Assembly (NCBI RefSeq): GCF_001591485.1
Contig: NZ_BCUZ01000001.1
Coordinates: 1 to 64,000, forward strand
DNA from: Neobacillus fumarioli NBRC 102428
Lineage (GTDB): Bacteria > Bacillota > Bacilli > Bacillales > Cytobacillaceae
Direction: 5' to 3'
DNA length: 64,000 nt
Below, in pieces: positions 1 through 8,963 of this stretch (its first letter is position 1; each line of letters starts with the position of its first letter). Made by a program: the position numbers and the translations under genes. Below the pieces are notes generated by a model, which was not told the DNA's origin, did no database searches, and was given only the letters and a program-made list of their open reading frames with translations.

Positions 1-150
1 ACACTACCGAAGTTTCGACAATTTTTTTACAGTTTTATTTCTAAAATTTATCATAAATGATTTTTGCGGAAGATGAAAGAAAAAACACGGAAAAACATTT
101 ATTGTTAATGTAATAGCGATTTTGGAATTAAATACCTATTATTATATACG

Positions 151-181
151 AAAAAAGAGAGGAGAAAAGCCTCCTCTCTTT
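151..181 (-). terminator. Intrinsic terminator after ymfJ
   Basis: On the minus strand an 11-bp stem (AAAGAGAGGAG with CTCCTCTCTTT) is followed by a T run. It lies just after the ymfJ stop. The remaining bases 1-150 are AT-rich, hold no gene, and probably belong to the upstream region of the next minus-strand gene outside the window. Confidence 0.9.
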
Positions 182-186
182 GCTTA

Positions 187-432
187 TTATTGTTTTACAA
201 GCTTTACCATTATACTGGCAATGGCCTGTTGCTCCTGTGGTGATGCAACTGACCACATGTCAGCAAGTACGCGCTCCTGCTCATTTTTAGGATCGACGTT
301 TTTAGCTAAATAGTCGCCAATTTGAACTGCAAGGCTGTTGATCGCACCTTCACTCATGCCTTGACTTTGTGCATGCTGGAGACGATCCCCCAAGAAATCT
401 TGCCATTGATGCCAATTATCTAAAACAGACAT
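187..432 (-). CDS. ymfJ: YmfJ-like DUF3243 protein
   Basis: Small 81-residue soluble protein matching B. subtilis YmfJ (DUF3243) in length and sequence, beginning MSVLDNWHQW and containing a conserved DMWSVAS segment. The biochemical function of the family is unknown. The start was chosen because AGGAGG precedes this ATG at proper spacing; an in-frame ATG 27 bases upstream has no such site. It is the last gene before a strong terminator, about 80 bases after ymfI. I see no signal peptide or membrane segment. Confidence 0.85.
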   Translation of the reverse strand: MSVLDNWHQWQDFLGDRLQHAQSQGMSEGAINSLAVQIGDYLAKNVDPKNEQERVLADMWSVASPQEQQAIASIMVKLVKQ

Positions 433-510
433 ATGATTACCTCCTTTAGAATTGTACATGAATTATTTTGCGATGAAAGCACAGGAATTATACAAAGACT
501 TATGAATTTT

Positions 511-1233
511 TTAGGTGTACCAACCGCCATTTACAGCCAGTACTTGTCCAGTAATATAGCTGGAATCATCAGATAATAAAAAGGCAGCAGCCTTGGCGAT
601 TTCTTCAGGCATCGCCAGTCTGCCCATAGGAATTTCATAAGCAATCTGAGCTATTTCTTCCTTGGTAAACCCCTCCATCATCCTCGTTTCGACTGCACCG
701 GGGGCAATCGCATTAACCCGGATTCCATTTAGCGCCACTTCTTTGCTGAGAGCTTTTACAAAGGCAATTTGCGCACCTTTGGCAGCCGAGTATGCAACTT
801 CGCAGGCAGCACCGGTTTGTCCCCAAATGGATGAAATGATTATAATATTACCTGATTTCTTAGCAAAAAATTTAGGCAGCAGCTCTTTTGTCAGCATTAA
901 AGGACTTAATACATGAAGCTGCATTAATTCTTCTGCTTCTTCTTGTTTAAGATCCATTAACAAACCATATTGACTATTTCCACTTGCATAAACAAGTGCG
1001 TCTAGTGATAAAATTTGTGTACTGATTGTTTTATACCCTTCTGGCTGTGCCAAGTCGGCTTTGATTGGTATGTACTCTCCGCCAAAAGGCATAAGTGTTT
1101 GCATTAATTTTTGAATAGATTGTTCATTTTTATTGTAATGTAAATATAAAGAATATCCTTTTTCCGCCAGGTAACACGCCACCGCTTGCCCGATTCCGCC
1201 GCTTGCTCCCGTTATTAAGATAAATTTCTCCAT
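511..1233 (-). CDS. ymfI: Short-chain dehydrogenase/reductase YmfI
   Basis: A 240-residue classical SDR fold enzyme. The NAD(P) motif TGASGGIG lies at residues 8-15, the catalytic Ser near 134-135, and Tyr148/Lys152 form the YxxxK motif (YSAAK). A C-terminal SSYITGQ/VNGGW segment is typical of FabG-like reductases. The true substrate is unknown; B. subtilis YmfI is FabG-like and is encoded at the same place beside the M16 peptidases. It is separated from ymfH by a terminator, so it may be transcribed by read-through or from its own promoter. Family assignment is sure; substrate is not. Confidence 0.85.
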   Translation of the reverse strand: MEKFILITGASGGIGQAVACYLAEKGYSLYLHYNKNEQSIQKLMQTLMPFGGEYIPIKADLAQPEGYKTISTQILSLDALVYASGNSQYGLLMDLKQEEAEELMQLHVLSPLMLTKELLPKFFAKKSGNIIIISSIWGQTGAACEVAYSAAKGAQIAFVKALSKEVALNGIRVNAIAPGAVETRMMEGFTKEEIAQIAYEIPMGRLAMPEEIAKAAAFLLSDDSSYITGQVLAVNGGWYT

Positions 1234-1260
1234 ATCTTCACTCTTTCTAAAAAAATGGTA

Positions 1261-1285
1261 AAAAGCGCCGATTTTCTGCGGCGCA
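1261..1285 (-). terminator. Terminator between ymfH and ymfI
   Basis: Minus-strand hairpin GCGCCG/CGGCGC with an 8-base loop, followed by a T run, lying 17 bases after the ymfH stop. Confidence 0.8.
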
Positions 1286-1301
1286 TTTATCTTCTTTATT
1301 A

Positions 1302-2591
1302 TTACTTTTTAGGAACTACTTGACAAACAGAAAAGCGCTCTTCTGAGATCACTTCTTTTGCCAATGTTTGTACATCCGTTAACGTGAGCTTCTCAAGCAT
1401 AGGGACGACATCAAACAAACTCATTTCATTAAATGCATAACGGGTAAATTGGTTTGCAATATATTCCGGAGAATTTATCGCTCGCAAAAAGGCACCAATT
1501 TTCTTCTTCTTCGCTCGATTTAATTGTTCTTCTGTAAAGACATTTCCATTTTTAGCCACCATAAGCATCTTTAGAAGCCTTTCTGCCAACTGGTCAGGGT
1601 CGTTCGTGTCACCGCCGATCATTGCAAAGCCAAAACCCTGCTCCTGTGTATAGTCAAAGGAAAAGGTTTCATCCACCAAGCCGGCATTATATAGTTCGTC
1701 ATAGTTTTTCGAACTTCTGCCAAACAATAAATCCAAAAGAACATTCATTGATAATTCATTTTTTAGCATTTCCTCTCCTGTTTGATCTACATGAAGGGCT
1801 TTTATGCCAAACAGACATTTGGATGTTTGAACGTTCATTTGCAGCACCTGTTTCTTTTTAGCTGCATGAGACGGTTCATCAGCAAATTGCCGTTTTATTT
1901 CCGGCATATCTTTGTAGTCTTTTTTTGCTTGGTTTTCCTTGACTTGACTCATGATTTTTTCAGGGTCAACAGGGCCGACAATAAACAGCAGCATATTGCT
2001 CGGATGATAGAAGGTATGGTAACACTCATAAAGTAAATCCTTTGTAATATGCGAGATGGACTCGATTGTTCCGGCGATATCAATTTTAACTGGATGATTT
2101 TGATATAAATTTTGAATTAAGCCGAAATAAAGCCGCCAATCAGGATTATCATCGTACATTGTAATTTCCTGGCCAATAATCCCTTTTTCTTTTTCCACTG
2201 TTTTTTCGGAAAAATAAGGATCTTGAACAAAGTCAATCAATGTTTCGAGATTTTTCTCTACATCTGAAGTACTTGAAAACAAATAAGCTGTTCTGGTAAA
2301 CGAAGTAAAGGCGTTTGCAGAAGCTCCTTGCCTAGAGAACTGCTGAAAGACATCTCCGTCTTCTTTCTCAAATAATTTATGCTCCAAAAAGTGAGCAATG
2401 CCATCCGGCACTTTAACATATTCGTTTTTTCCAAGTGGAACAAAGGTATTATCGACCGAACCATATTTCGTCGTAAACGTGGCATATGTTTTATTAAAGC
2501 CCTTTTTCGGTAAAATATAGACATTAAGTCCATTGGGGAGTTTTTCATGATAAAGTTCTTCTTGAAGTTGGTCAAAAAGAATTCTCTCCAT
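1302..2591 (-). CDS. ymfH: M16 family zinc peptidase, active-type subunit YmfH
   Basis: A 429-residue insulinase-family (M16) peptidase. The inverted zinc motif HFLEH is at residues 67-71, and a downstream Glu-rich helix (EKEKGIIGQE, then MYDDNPDW) supplies the third ligand. The ATG overlaps the last base of ymfF (TAATG), implying translational coupling. YmfF lacks the zinc motif, so the two probably form an active/inactive heterodimer as in other bacterial M16B pairs; that pairing is inference. The substrate is unknown. A terminator follows. Confidence 0.88.
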   Translation of the reverse strand: MERILFDQLQEELYHEKLPNGLNVYILPKKGFNKTYATFTTKYGSVDNTFVPLGKNEYVKVPDGIAHFLEHKLFEKEDGDVFQQFSRQGASANAFTSFTRTAYLFSSTSDVEKNLETLIDFVQDPYFSEKTVEKEKGIIGQEITMYDDNPDWRLYFGLIQNLYQNHPVKIDIAGTIESISHITKDLLYECYHTFYHPSNMLLFIVGPVDPEKIMSQVKENQAKKDYKDMPEIKRQFADEPSHAAKKKQVLQMNVQTSKCLFGIKALHVDQTGEEMLKNELSMNVLLDLLFGRSSKNYDELYNAGLVDETFSFDYTQEQGFGFAMIGGDTNDPDQLAERLLKMLMVAKNGNVFTEEQLNRAKKKKIGAFLRAINSPEYIANQFTRYAFNEMSLFDVVPMLEKLTLTDVQTLAKEVISEERFSVCQVVPKK

Positions 2592-3871
2592 TATTTGCCC
2601 GCCTCCATTCCCGTTAAGAAATAAATCGTATCCAGTTCTATTTTTTTGGCAACGTCGACAATTTCTTCTTTTGTTGCTTTTTGCATTGCCGTCAGCCAGG
2701 TTTCCAATTTAACATCTGTATGCGCCACGACATTATGATAAAGAAGTTCAATTAGTCCTTTCGCCGTATCAAGTGTTTCGAGAATTTGATTTTGAATGAC
2801 CGCTTTGGTTTGCTCCAATTCCTGTTCGGTAAAATCCCCTTTTTTCATTGCCTCCATTTGTTCATGAATAATTCCAACAGCTTTGTCATAATTTTTGCTG
2901 TCTATTCCTGACATTACCATCATTAGACCTTTATGGCTTTCAAGCCGGCTGGCTGCATAATATGCAAGACTTGCTTTTTCTCGAACACTAATGAACAGCT
3001 TGGAATGGGAGAAACCTCCAAATATGCCATTGAACACTTGTAATGTAAAATAATCAGCATCTCCATAACAGACATTTGTTCTGTAGCCGATATTTAATTT
3101 TCCTTGTTTAATATCCTGTTCTTCTTTTACTTCATTGACATTTGATCTTTTTTGCACATCGACTGTTTCAGCCTTTTTCGGTGTTCGAGCGTTAAAATGA
3201 AGTAAGTCATGCGCAAGTTTTTTTACCTCTTCTTCGTTTACATCACCAACCACGTAAAGGTCCATTTCATCTTCTCGAAAAGCCTTTTGATAATACTCAT
3301 ATAAATTCTGAGGTGTAATCTGATCAACTTCCGTTGCCACGCCGTTTACCTGCAAGGCATAAGGCTCGCCTTTACACATTTCTTCGATTAAGCGGACATT
3401 GGAATAACGCATTTTGTCATCATAAATAGACTGAATTCTCTGCTTTTGTGTCCGTTTCTCTTTCTCAACTGTTTCTTGATCAAATGCATTTTTCGATACA
3501 TTTGGTTTTGTTAAAATTTCCGCTAATAGTTCAAATCCTTTTTTCAACAATGGACTTGGGTCATTTAAAAACTTTTCATTCGCAATTTCGAGTAAAAAGC
3601 TCATAATATGATATTCGCCTTTTTTCGCTAAATCAACATATAAAGTTGCACCATAGAGATCATCCAAGTAAGAGCGGAGTGCCGTTGTCGTTGGATGGGC
3701 TGCTGAACTTGCCTGAAGTACATGAGGAAGCAGTGCTCTTTTGGTAACATCCTCTTTCGTTAATGGTGCTTTCATTCTCCAAACAATTTGGTTCGTTTTG
3801 TATTTATCCGTTTCCACCAAATGGAGTTTATACCCTTGCATTTGTGTAATTTTTTCCTCTGGAGCGGTCAT
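2591..3871 (-). CDS. ymfF: M16 family peptidase-like subunit YmfF (no zinc motif)
   Basis: A 426-residue M16-like protein. Where the zinc motif should sit, the sequence reads LLPHVLQASSAAHPTT, with no HxxEH, so it is predicted to be catalytically inactive. The two-domain M16 pattern is otherwise kept (for example DLYVVGDV and GIFGGFSHSKL). A strong RBS (AAGGAGGAACGATA) precedes the ATG. It is first in the ymfF-ymfH pair and directly follows the terminator of the nucleoside transporter operon. A likely role is a structural partner of YmfH. Confidence 0.85.
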   Translation of the reverse strand: MTAPEEKITQMQGYKLHLVETDKYKTNQIVWRMKAPLTKEDVTKRALLPHVLQASSAAHPTTTALRSYLDDLYGATLYVDLAKKGEYHIMSFLLEIANEKFLNDPSPLLKKGFELLAEILTKPNVSKNAFDQETVEKEKRTQKQRIQSIYDDKMRYSNVRLIEEMCKGEPYALQVNGVATEVDQITPQNLYEYYQKAFREDEMDLYVVGDVNEEEVKKLAHDLLHFNARTPKKAETVDVQKRSNVNEVKEEQDIKQGKLNIGYRTNVCYGDADYFTLQVFNGIFGGFSHSKLFISVREKASLAYYAASRLESHKGLMMVMSGIDSKNYDKAVGIIHEQMEAMKKGDFTEQELEQTKAVIQNQILETLDTAKGLIELLYHNVVAHTDVKLETWLTAMQKATKEEIVDVAKKIELDTIYFLTGMEAGK

Positions 3872-3964
3872 TATCGTTCCTCCTTAATAAAAAGACCTTT
3901 TCTTATCATATGTAAGTAATTTTCTATTTATTTTTTTCCTTTCTAAAATAAACCTATACTTATT

Positions 3965-3994
3965 ACTATAATTTTCCTTGCAGTTATAAATCAA
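3965..3994 (-). promoter_or_regulatory. Possible sigma-A promoter of ymfF-ymfH
   Basis: Minus strand TTGATT (3989-3994), 18-base spacer, TATAGT (3965-3970). It partly overlaps the terminator of the upstream operon. The hexamers are reasonable, but the assignment rests on sequence alone. Confidence 0.35.
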
Positions 3995-4032
3995 GAAAAA
4001 AAGAACCCCCAAATTTTCTTTGAGAGTTCTTC
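3993..4032 (-). terminator. Terminator after nupQ
   Basis: Minus strand stem of about 13 pairs, including G-U pairs (AAGAACTCTCAAAG with TTTGGGGGTTCTT), followed by seven T. It closes the nucleoside ABC transporter genes. Confidence 0.88.
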
Positions 4033-4038
4033 CGCTGT

Positions 4039-4998
4039 TTAACGGCTTCCCTTAATATAATGAACACCATCTGCCTTCGGTGCTTCGGCGCGGCCAATAA
4101 ATCCCGCTAGTGCCAATATGGTCAATACATATGGTGCAATTAGCAAATATACGCTTGGAATAGACTTTAAGAACGGCAGACTTGAGCCAATGATACTCAA
4201 ACTTTGAGCAAAACCAAAGAAAATCGCCGCTCCCATGGCGCCAAGCGGATGCCACTTCCCGAAGATCATCGCGGCTAGCGCCATAAAACCTTGTCCACTG
4301 ATGGTGGCATGGCTGAAGTTAGAAGAGATCGCTTCTGCATATACACCGCCGCCGATTCCGCCTAATGCTCCTGATAAAATAACACCAATATAACGCATTT
4401 TTGTAACATTAATTCCCATCGTATCTGCTGCCATCGGATGTTCACCAACAGAACGAAGCCTTAAACCAAATGGGGTTTTATAAATAATATACCAAGCAAT
4501 TATTGCTACGATAATCGCTAGAAAGGAAACCCAATAAGTGTTTTGAAAAAAGATCTTTCCGATAATTGGTATATCTTTTAAGACTGGGATATCAATTTTA
4601 TTAAAGCCTTTTTGAATAATATCAGTTTCACCTTTATTGTAGATGAATTTTACTAAAAATAGTGTTAATCCCGTTGCTAATAAGTTAATCGCTACACCTG
4701 ATACAGTATGATCCGCTCTGAAAGTAATAGCAGCAACGGCATGAAGAAGTGAAAATACTGCCCCGGCCAGCATCGCTACAAGCAAAGCAATCCATGGTGT
4801 GGCATTTCCAAATACATGAACAAATGTCAGATTAAAAACAATGGAAGTAAATGCACCAACCCACATCAAACCTTCAAGACCAATATTGATAACCCCGGAT
4901 CGTTCTGAGAAAACTCCGCCTAAAGCAGTAAAAACAAGCGGAGCAGCCCAAAGCAATGTAGAAGGAACGATGATCATTAATATCTGCATGAAGCTCAT
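4039..4998 (-). CDS. nupQ: BMP-type nucleoside ABC transporter permease NupQ
   Basis: A 319-residue polytopic membrane protein of the branched-chain amino acid/nucleoside permease family (BPD_transp_2). It begins with a hydrophobic helix (ILMIIVPSTLLWAAPLVF) and carries the conserved segments ERSGVINIGLEG and LGALGGIGGG. It is the second permease of a nucleoside importer, homologous to B. subtilis YufQ. Its ATG directly abuts the nupP stop, with AAGGAGG inside the nupP 3-prime end. It should act with NupP, NupO and NupN at the cytoplasmic membrane. Nucleoside specificity is inferred from homology and gene order. Confidence 0.87.
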   Translation of the reverse strand: MSFMQILMIIVPSTLLWAAPLVFTALGGVFSERSGVINIGLEGLMWVGAFTSIVFNLTFVHVFGNATPWIALLVAMLAGAVFSLLHAVAAITFRADHTVSGVAINLLATGLTLFLVKFIYNKGETDIIQKGFNKIDIPVLKDIPIIGKIFFQNTYWVSFLAIIVAIIAWYIIYKTPFGLRLRSVGEHPMAADTMGINVTKMRYIGVILSGALGGIGGGVYAEAISSNFSHATISGQGFMALAAMIFGKWHPLGAMGAAIFFGFAQSLSIIGSSLPFLKSIPSVYLLIAPYVLTILALAGFIGRAEAPKADGVHYIKGSR

Positions 4999-6045
4999 TT
5001 ACTTCGCCTCCTTTTTACTAATCCGTTCAAGAAATACTCTGATGATATAACTTGCTGCAACGAAGAATACAATTAGGGCGATGATAATATCCACAAGCTC
5101 ATTTGGCACACCTGCCGCAAGAGGCATATTTAACGCTCCAACTTCTAATGCTCCAAATAGACATGCTGCGAAAAATACGCCTAACGCCGTATTACCACCT
5201 AATAGAGCAACTGCAATTCCATTAAAACCGACTCCGGTAAACGAGCTTTTCATTGCAATATAGCCAAAGGTGCCCAAACCTTCCATTGCTCCTGCTAACC
5301 CTGCAAAAATTCCAGAAATAACCATAGACAAAATAATATTTTTATTAACACTCATTCCGGCATAATGCGCTGCATCCTGGTTAAAGCCAACTGCTCGCAG
5401 TTCAAACCCTCTTGTTGTTTTCTCCAACAAAAACCACATAATAAAACAGCAAATAATGGCAATCACAATCCCCCAGTGAAGCCGGGAATTCTGAGTTAAA
5501 CTTTGCAGCCAAGGAGAGGCAAGCGATGCAGAATCCGGAACATTGCCTGTCCTCTCTTTCCCATTTGTCAGGACGTTTTGAATAACATAATTGCATACAT
5601 AAAGTGCAATATAGTTCATCATGATTGTGACAATCACTTCATGAACCCGAAAACGGGCTTTTAAAAGGCCTGGAATAAAGGCCCACAGTGCACCCGCAAC
5701 CATCGCAGAGATGATGGCAAGCGGCAGGTGAATAAATTTCGGAAGGTGGAAAGCTAGTCCAACCCAAACGGAAGCGAGCCAGCCGACAAGAAATTGGCCC
5801 TCGACACCGATATTAAATAAGCCGACACGAAAAGCAAAGGCGACAGCAAGACCAGCTAAAATATATGGAGTGATCTGCCTGATTGTTTCACCTAAATAAT
5901 ATGGATTACCCAATGCTCCTTCCCATAATGCCGCATAAGCATCAAGGGGATTATAGCCGGTCACAATCATGATAATGGTTCCTACTATTATTCCCAGCAA
6001 TAACGCAATAATTGGTGTTAATATATTTTTCAAGCGTTTAGACAT
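4999..6045 (-). CDS. nupP: BMP-type nucleoside ABC transporter permease NupP
   Basis: A 348-residue permease of the BPD_transp_2 family with multiple hydrophobic segments starting near residue 10 (ILTPIIALLLGIIVGTIIM). The conserved loop RVGLFNIGVEGQF is visible near residue 95. The start ATG lies inside the last codons of nupO (8-base overlap), with an AGCGGGGG ribosome site, so translation is coupled. It is homologous to B. subtilis YufP and pairs with NupQ to form the transmembrane channel. Confidence 0.87.
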   Translation of the reverse strand: MSKRLKNILTPIIALLLGIIVGTIIMIVTGYNPLDAYAALWEGALGNPYYLGETIRQITPYILAGLAVAFAFRVGLFNIGVEGQFLVGWLASVWVGLAFHLPKFIHLPLAIISAMVAGALWAFIPGLLKARFRVHEVIVTIMMNYIALYVCNYVIQNVLTNGKERTGNVPDSASLASPWLQSLTQNSRLHWGIVIAIICCFIMWFLLEKTTRGFELRAVGFNQDAAHYAGMSVNKNIILSMVISGIFAGLAGAMEGLGTFGYIAMKSSFTGVGFNGIAVALLGGNTALGVFFAACLFGALEVGALNMPLAAGVPNELVDIIIALIVFFVAASYIIRVFLERISKKEAK

Positions 6046-7573
6046 GTGTTTCTTCCCCCGCTTCTTTGCGACTCGATCCTGCCATTAACAAACCTAATTC
6101 TTGCTCATTTGTTTCTTTCGGATCCACAATCGCTACGATTTTTCCTTCATAAATAACCGCAATTCGATCGCTGACATTCATGATTTCGTCTAATTCAAAA
6201 GAAACAAGCAAAACTGCTTTTCCGCGGTCGCGCTGTTCAATCAGCCGCTTGTGAATAAATTCAATCGCCCCAACATCCAAACCGCGTGTCGGCTGTGCAG
6301 CAATTAACAGATCAGGATCACGATCTACTTCTCGCCCGATAATCGCTTTTTGCTGGTTTCCTCCGGAAAGGGCACGGGCCAATGTATATTCGCTCGGTGT
6401 CCGTACATCGTATTCAGCAATTAACTTTTTCGCTTTACTATAAATCTCCTTGAAATTTAAAATACCATTTTTCGAAAACGGTTTTTTGTAATAAGTTTGC
6501 AGCACCATATTTTCCCCGATTGGATAGTTCAATACTAACCCATGCTTATGTCTGTCTTGCGGAATATGACCGACGCCAGATTCTGTAATTTTCCGCGGCG
6601 TGAGACCGGTTAATTCTTTGCCGTTTACTTTAATGCTGCCGCTTGTCGCCTTTCTCAAACCAGTTATGGCTTCAATAAATTCTGACTGGCCATTGCCATC
6701 AACCCCGGCAATCCCGACAATTTCGCCGGATCGGATCGTCAAATTCAATCCATTTACGGCAGTTACCCCTCGGGAATCTTTCACCACCAAATCTTTCACT
6801 TCTAGTACAGGCTGTTTGGGATCGGCTTTCCTTTTTTCCGTCTTAAATACTACTTCACGTCCAACCATAAGGCTCGCAAGCTCATTTGGATTGGTTTCAC
6901 TGACGTTAACTGTACCGATACCTTTCCCTTTGCGAATAACAGTGCAGCGATCTGCCACTTCCATAATTTCTCTCAATTTATGAGTAATTAGAATAATGGA
7001 CTTTCCTTCTTGAATAAGCGTTTTCAAGATTTGCATTAATTCTTCAATTTCTTGCGGGGTTAACACAGCCGTCGGTTCATCGAAAATTAAAATTTCTGCA
7101 CCACGATACAATGTTTTTAAAATTTCAACCCGCTGCTGCATACCGACGGAAATATCAGAAATTTTCGCCTGAGGATCGACTGCCAGACCGTATCGCTCGG
7201 AAATTTCCCGAACTGCTTGTTCAGCTTTTTTCAGATTAATCCGTCCACCCGAGGTAATTTCTCTACCAAGGATAATATTCTCCGTTACAGTAAACTTTTC
7301 CACTAACATAAAGTGCTGATGAACCATTCCAATCCCAAGATCATTAGCAATATTGGGGTTGGAAATTTTCACAGGTTTCCCATTTACGCGAATTTCCCCT
7401 TGTTCTGGCTGATATAACCCAAACAATACATTCATTAAGGTAGATTTTCCTGCGCCATTTTCCCCAAGCAAAGCATGGATTTCTCCTTTTCTAACTTGGA
7501 GAGTAATATTATCATTTGCTACAAAGTTGCCAAATTCCTTGCGAATATTCAGCATTTCGATTACATATTCCAT
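6038..7573 (-). CDS. nupO: Nucleoside ABC transporter ATP-binding protein NupO
   Basis: A 511-residue tandem ABC ATPase. Cassette 1 has Walker A GENGAGKST, near residue 36, and signature ISVGMQQR. Cassette 2 has signature LSGGNQQK, but its Walker A reads GVDGNGQS with no lysine, a known feature of RbsA/YufO-type second cassettes. The start at 7573 is favoured by the upstream AAAAGGAAG; an in-frame start 33 bases earlier lacks one. Two hairpins and a short palindrome separate it from nupN. It should energise NupP/NupQ uptake of nucleosides. Confidence 0.88.
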   Translation of the reverse strand: MEYVIEMLNIRKEFGNFVANDNITLQVRKGEIHALLGENGAGKSTLMNVLFGLYQPEQGEIRVNGKPVKISNPNIANDLGIGMVHQHFMLVEKFTVTENIILGREITSGGRINLKKAEQAVREISERYGLAVDPQAKISDISVGMQQRVEILKTLYRGAEILIFDEPTAVLTPQEIEELMQILKTLIQEGKSIILITHKLREIMEVADRCTVIRKGKGIGTVNVSETNPNELASLMVGREVVFKTEKRKADPKQPVLEVKDLVVKDSRGVTAVNGLNLTIRSGEIVGIAGVDGNGQSEFIEAITGLRKATSGSIKVNGKELTGLTPRKITESGVGHIPQDRHKHGLVLNYPIGENMVLQTYYKKPFSKNGILNFKEIYSKAKKLIAEYDVRTPSEYTLARALSGGNQQKAIIGREVDRDPDLLIAAQPTRGLDVGAIEFIHKRLIEQRDRGKAVLLVSFELDEIMNVSDRIAVIYEGKIVAIVDPKETNEQELGLLMAGSSRKEAGEETHV

Positions 7574-7622
7574 TTTCTCACTTCCTTTTAAAGGTATAAA
7601 AAGCAAGCAAATCAGTAGTAAG

Positions 7623-7633
7623 AGGTCAGACCT
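7623..7633. promoter_or_regulatory. Short palindrome upstream of nupO
   Basis: Minus strand AGGTCTGACCT, a perfect odd palindrome about 50 bases before the nupO start. It shares the core AGGTCTGA with the larger palindrome before ymfC, so it could be a second operator for that regulator. This is weak evidence. Confidence 0.3.
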
Positions 7634-7676
7634 TTATAAATTTTAAAAAAAAAAACAATTTCTAAAACCCTAAGTG

Positions 7677-7700
7677 AAAAACAGAAAATCTTCTGCTTTT
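7677..7700 (-). terminator. Second hairpin between nupN and nupO
   Basis: Minus strand AAAAGCAGAA pairs with TTCTGTTTTT around a GATT loop and ends in five T. It could act as a weak terminator or RNA stabiliser between nupN and the transporter genes. Confidence 0.55.
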
Positions 7701-7724
7701 CAATTAAGGTTTTAGTTTTAAACT

Positions 7725-7754
7725 GAGGATAGGGCAGAAGCTGCCCCCCTCCTC
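7725..7754 (-). terminator. Stable hairpin after nupN
   Basis: Minus strand GAGGAGGGGGGCAG pairs imperfectly with CTGCCCTATCCTC around a CTT-containing loop just after the nupN stop. No strong T run follows, so it is more likely a partial terminator or a 3-prime stabiliser of the nupN mRNA. Confidence 0.55.
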
Positions 7755-7767
7755 ATTCAAAACAGTA

Positions 7768-8871
7768 CTATTGTTTTGGATTGAATTTCTGTAATTCTGC
7801 ACGTGTTGCTGGAACTTTTACAGCACCAGACTTAATTTTAGCTGTCCAGTCACTAACTGCTTTTTCAATTGCGGCTTTTGCTGGATCATCCGGATTAATT
7901 GGTGCAAGTCCAACACCATCTTCAGCCAGACCATAAACTGTTGTTTTACCGCCAGGGAACTGACCGTTCATTGTTTTGGTTGAAAGGTCTTTTACAGCGT
8001 TATCTACGCGTTTCATTGCCGAGGTAATGATTACGTTTGTTTGTTTACCGCCCGCAGTAACAACCCCTTCTGCGCTTTGGTCAGAGTCTACGCCAATAGC
8101 CCAGATTTGCTGGTTCGGATTTTTCGCTTTGCGGTCACGGGCTTCTTTAAATAGACCATTACCAGTGGCACCGGCAGCAGCAAAGATTACATCATCACCG
8201 GATGAATACATTCTAGAAGCAATCGCCTGACCTTTTGCTGCATCAGTGAAGCTCGATGCATATTGAATGTCAACTGTAGCTTTTGGATTGGAGGCTTTTA
8301 CACCAGCAACAAATCCTGATTCAAAGCGCTCAATTACTGCACTTTGCATACCGCCAATAAAGCCTATTTTATTTGATTTCGTTGTTAAACCTGCAGCTAC
8401 CCCTGCCAAGAAGGAACCTTCATTTTCTTTGAAAAGAATGCTTGCAACATTCGGTTCTTTTACTTCATCGTCAACGATTGCGAATTTAGTGTTAGGGATT
8501 TGTTTGGCAATTTTATCAACGTCTTTTGACATCATAAAACCAATACCAAACACAAGATTAAAACCTTGGTGAGCTAAATTATTTAAGTTTGTGGCATAGT
8601 CAGCGTCTGATTGAGATTGAAGATAATCATATCCGCCTGTGCCTTTTTTCATATTGTGCTCTTTACCAAATTCTTGAAGTCCTTTCCAAGCAGATTGGTT
8701 AAAGGATTTGTCATCAATACCGCCAACGTCTGTTACCATACCAACAGAAAACGCTTTTTTATTGTCCTTATTTTTTGGAGCTGCGTTATCATTTGTCTTT
8801 CCACAAGCACCTAGAAGTGTTCCCGCAGCAAGGACAAATGATAATGCTAATCCCATTTTACGTTTTTTCAT
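7768..8871 (-). CDS. nupN: BMP family nucleoside-binding lipoprotein NupN
   Basis: A 367-residue basic membrane protein (BMP/Med family) substrate-binding lipoprotein. It has a lysine-rich n-region, a hydrophobic core, and a lipobox LLGAC with the lipidated Cys at residue 23. Characteristic BMP segments follow: VGMVTDVGGIDDKSFNQS, AIVDDEV and AAGATGNG. It should capture purine nucleosides outside the membrane for NupOPQ. It follows the GntR gene ymfC by 92 bases and has an AGGGGG ribosome site. Specificity is inferred from homology to B. subtilis YufN. Confidence 0.88.
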   Translation of the reverse strand: MKKRKMGLALSFVLAAGTLLGACGKTNDNAAPKNKDNKKAFSVGMVTDVGGIDDKSFNQSAWKGLQEFGKEHNMKKGTGGYDYLQSQSDADYATNLNNLAHQGFNLVFGIGFMMSKDVDKIAKQIPNTKFAIVDDEVKEPNVASILFKENEGSFLAGVAAGLTTKSNKIGFIGGMQSAVIERFESGFVAGVKASNPKATVDIQYASSFTDAAKGQAIASRMYSSGDDVIFAAAGATGNGLFKEARDRKAKNPNQQIWAIGVDSDQSAEGVVTAGGKQTNVIITSAMKRVDNAVKDLSTKTMNGQFPGGKTTVYGLAEDGVGLAPINPDDPAKAAIEKAVSDWTAKIKSGAVKVPATRAELQKFNPKQ

Positions 8872-8963
8872 GGTTTGACCCCCTATTTGGTTTGTTTGAT
8901 CTAGCAGAAATGTGTTAAGAAAAGGATTGGGATTGGTATCGGTTTCATTAGTAACAAGGAACG

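Noticed and set aside
8872-8963. CodY box or purine riboswitch before nupN
   Set aside because: The best CodY match is only 9 of 15 bases and no purine riboswitch core is seen in this 92-base gap.
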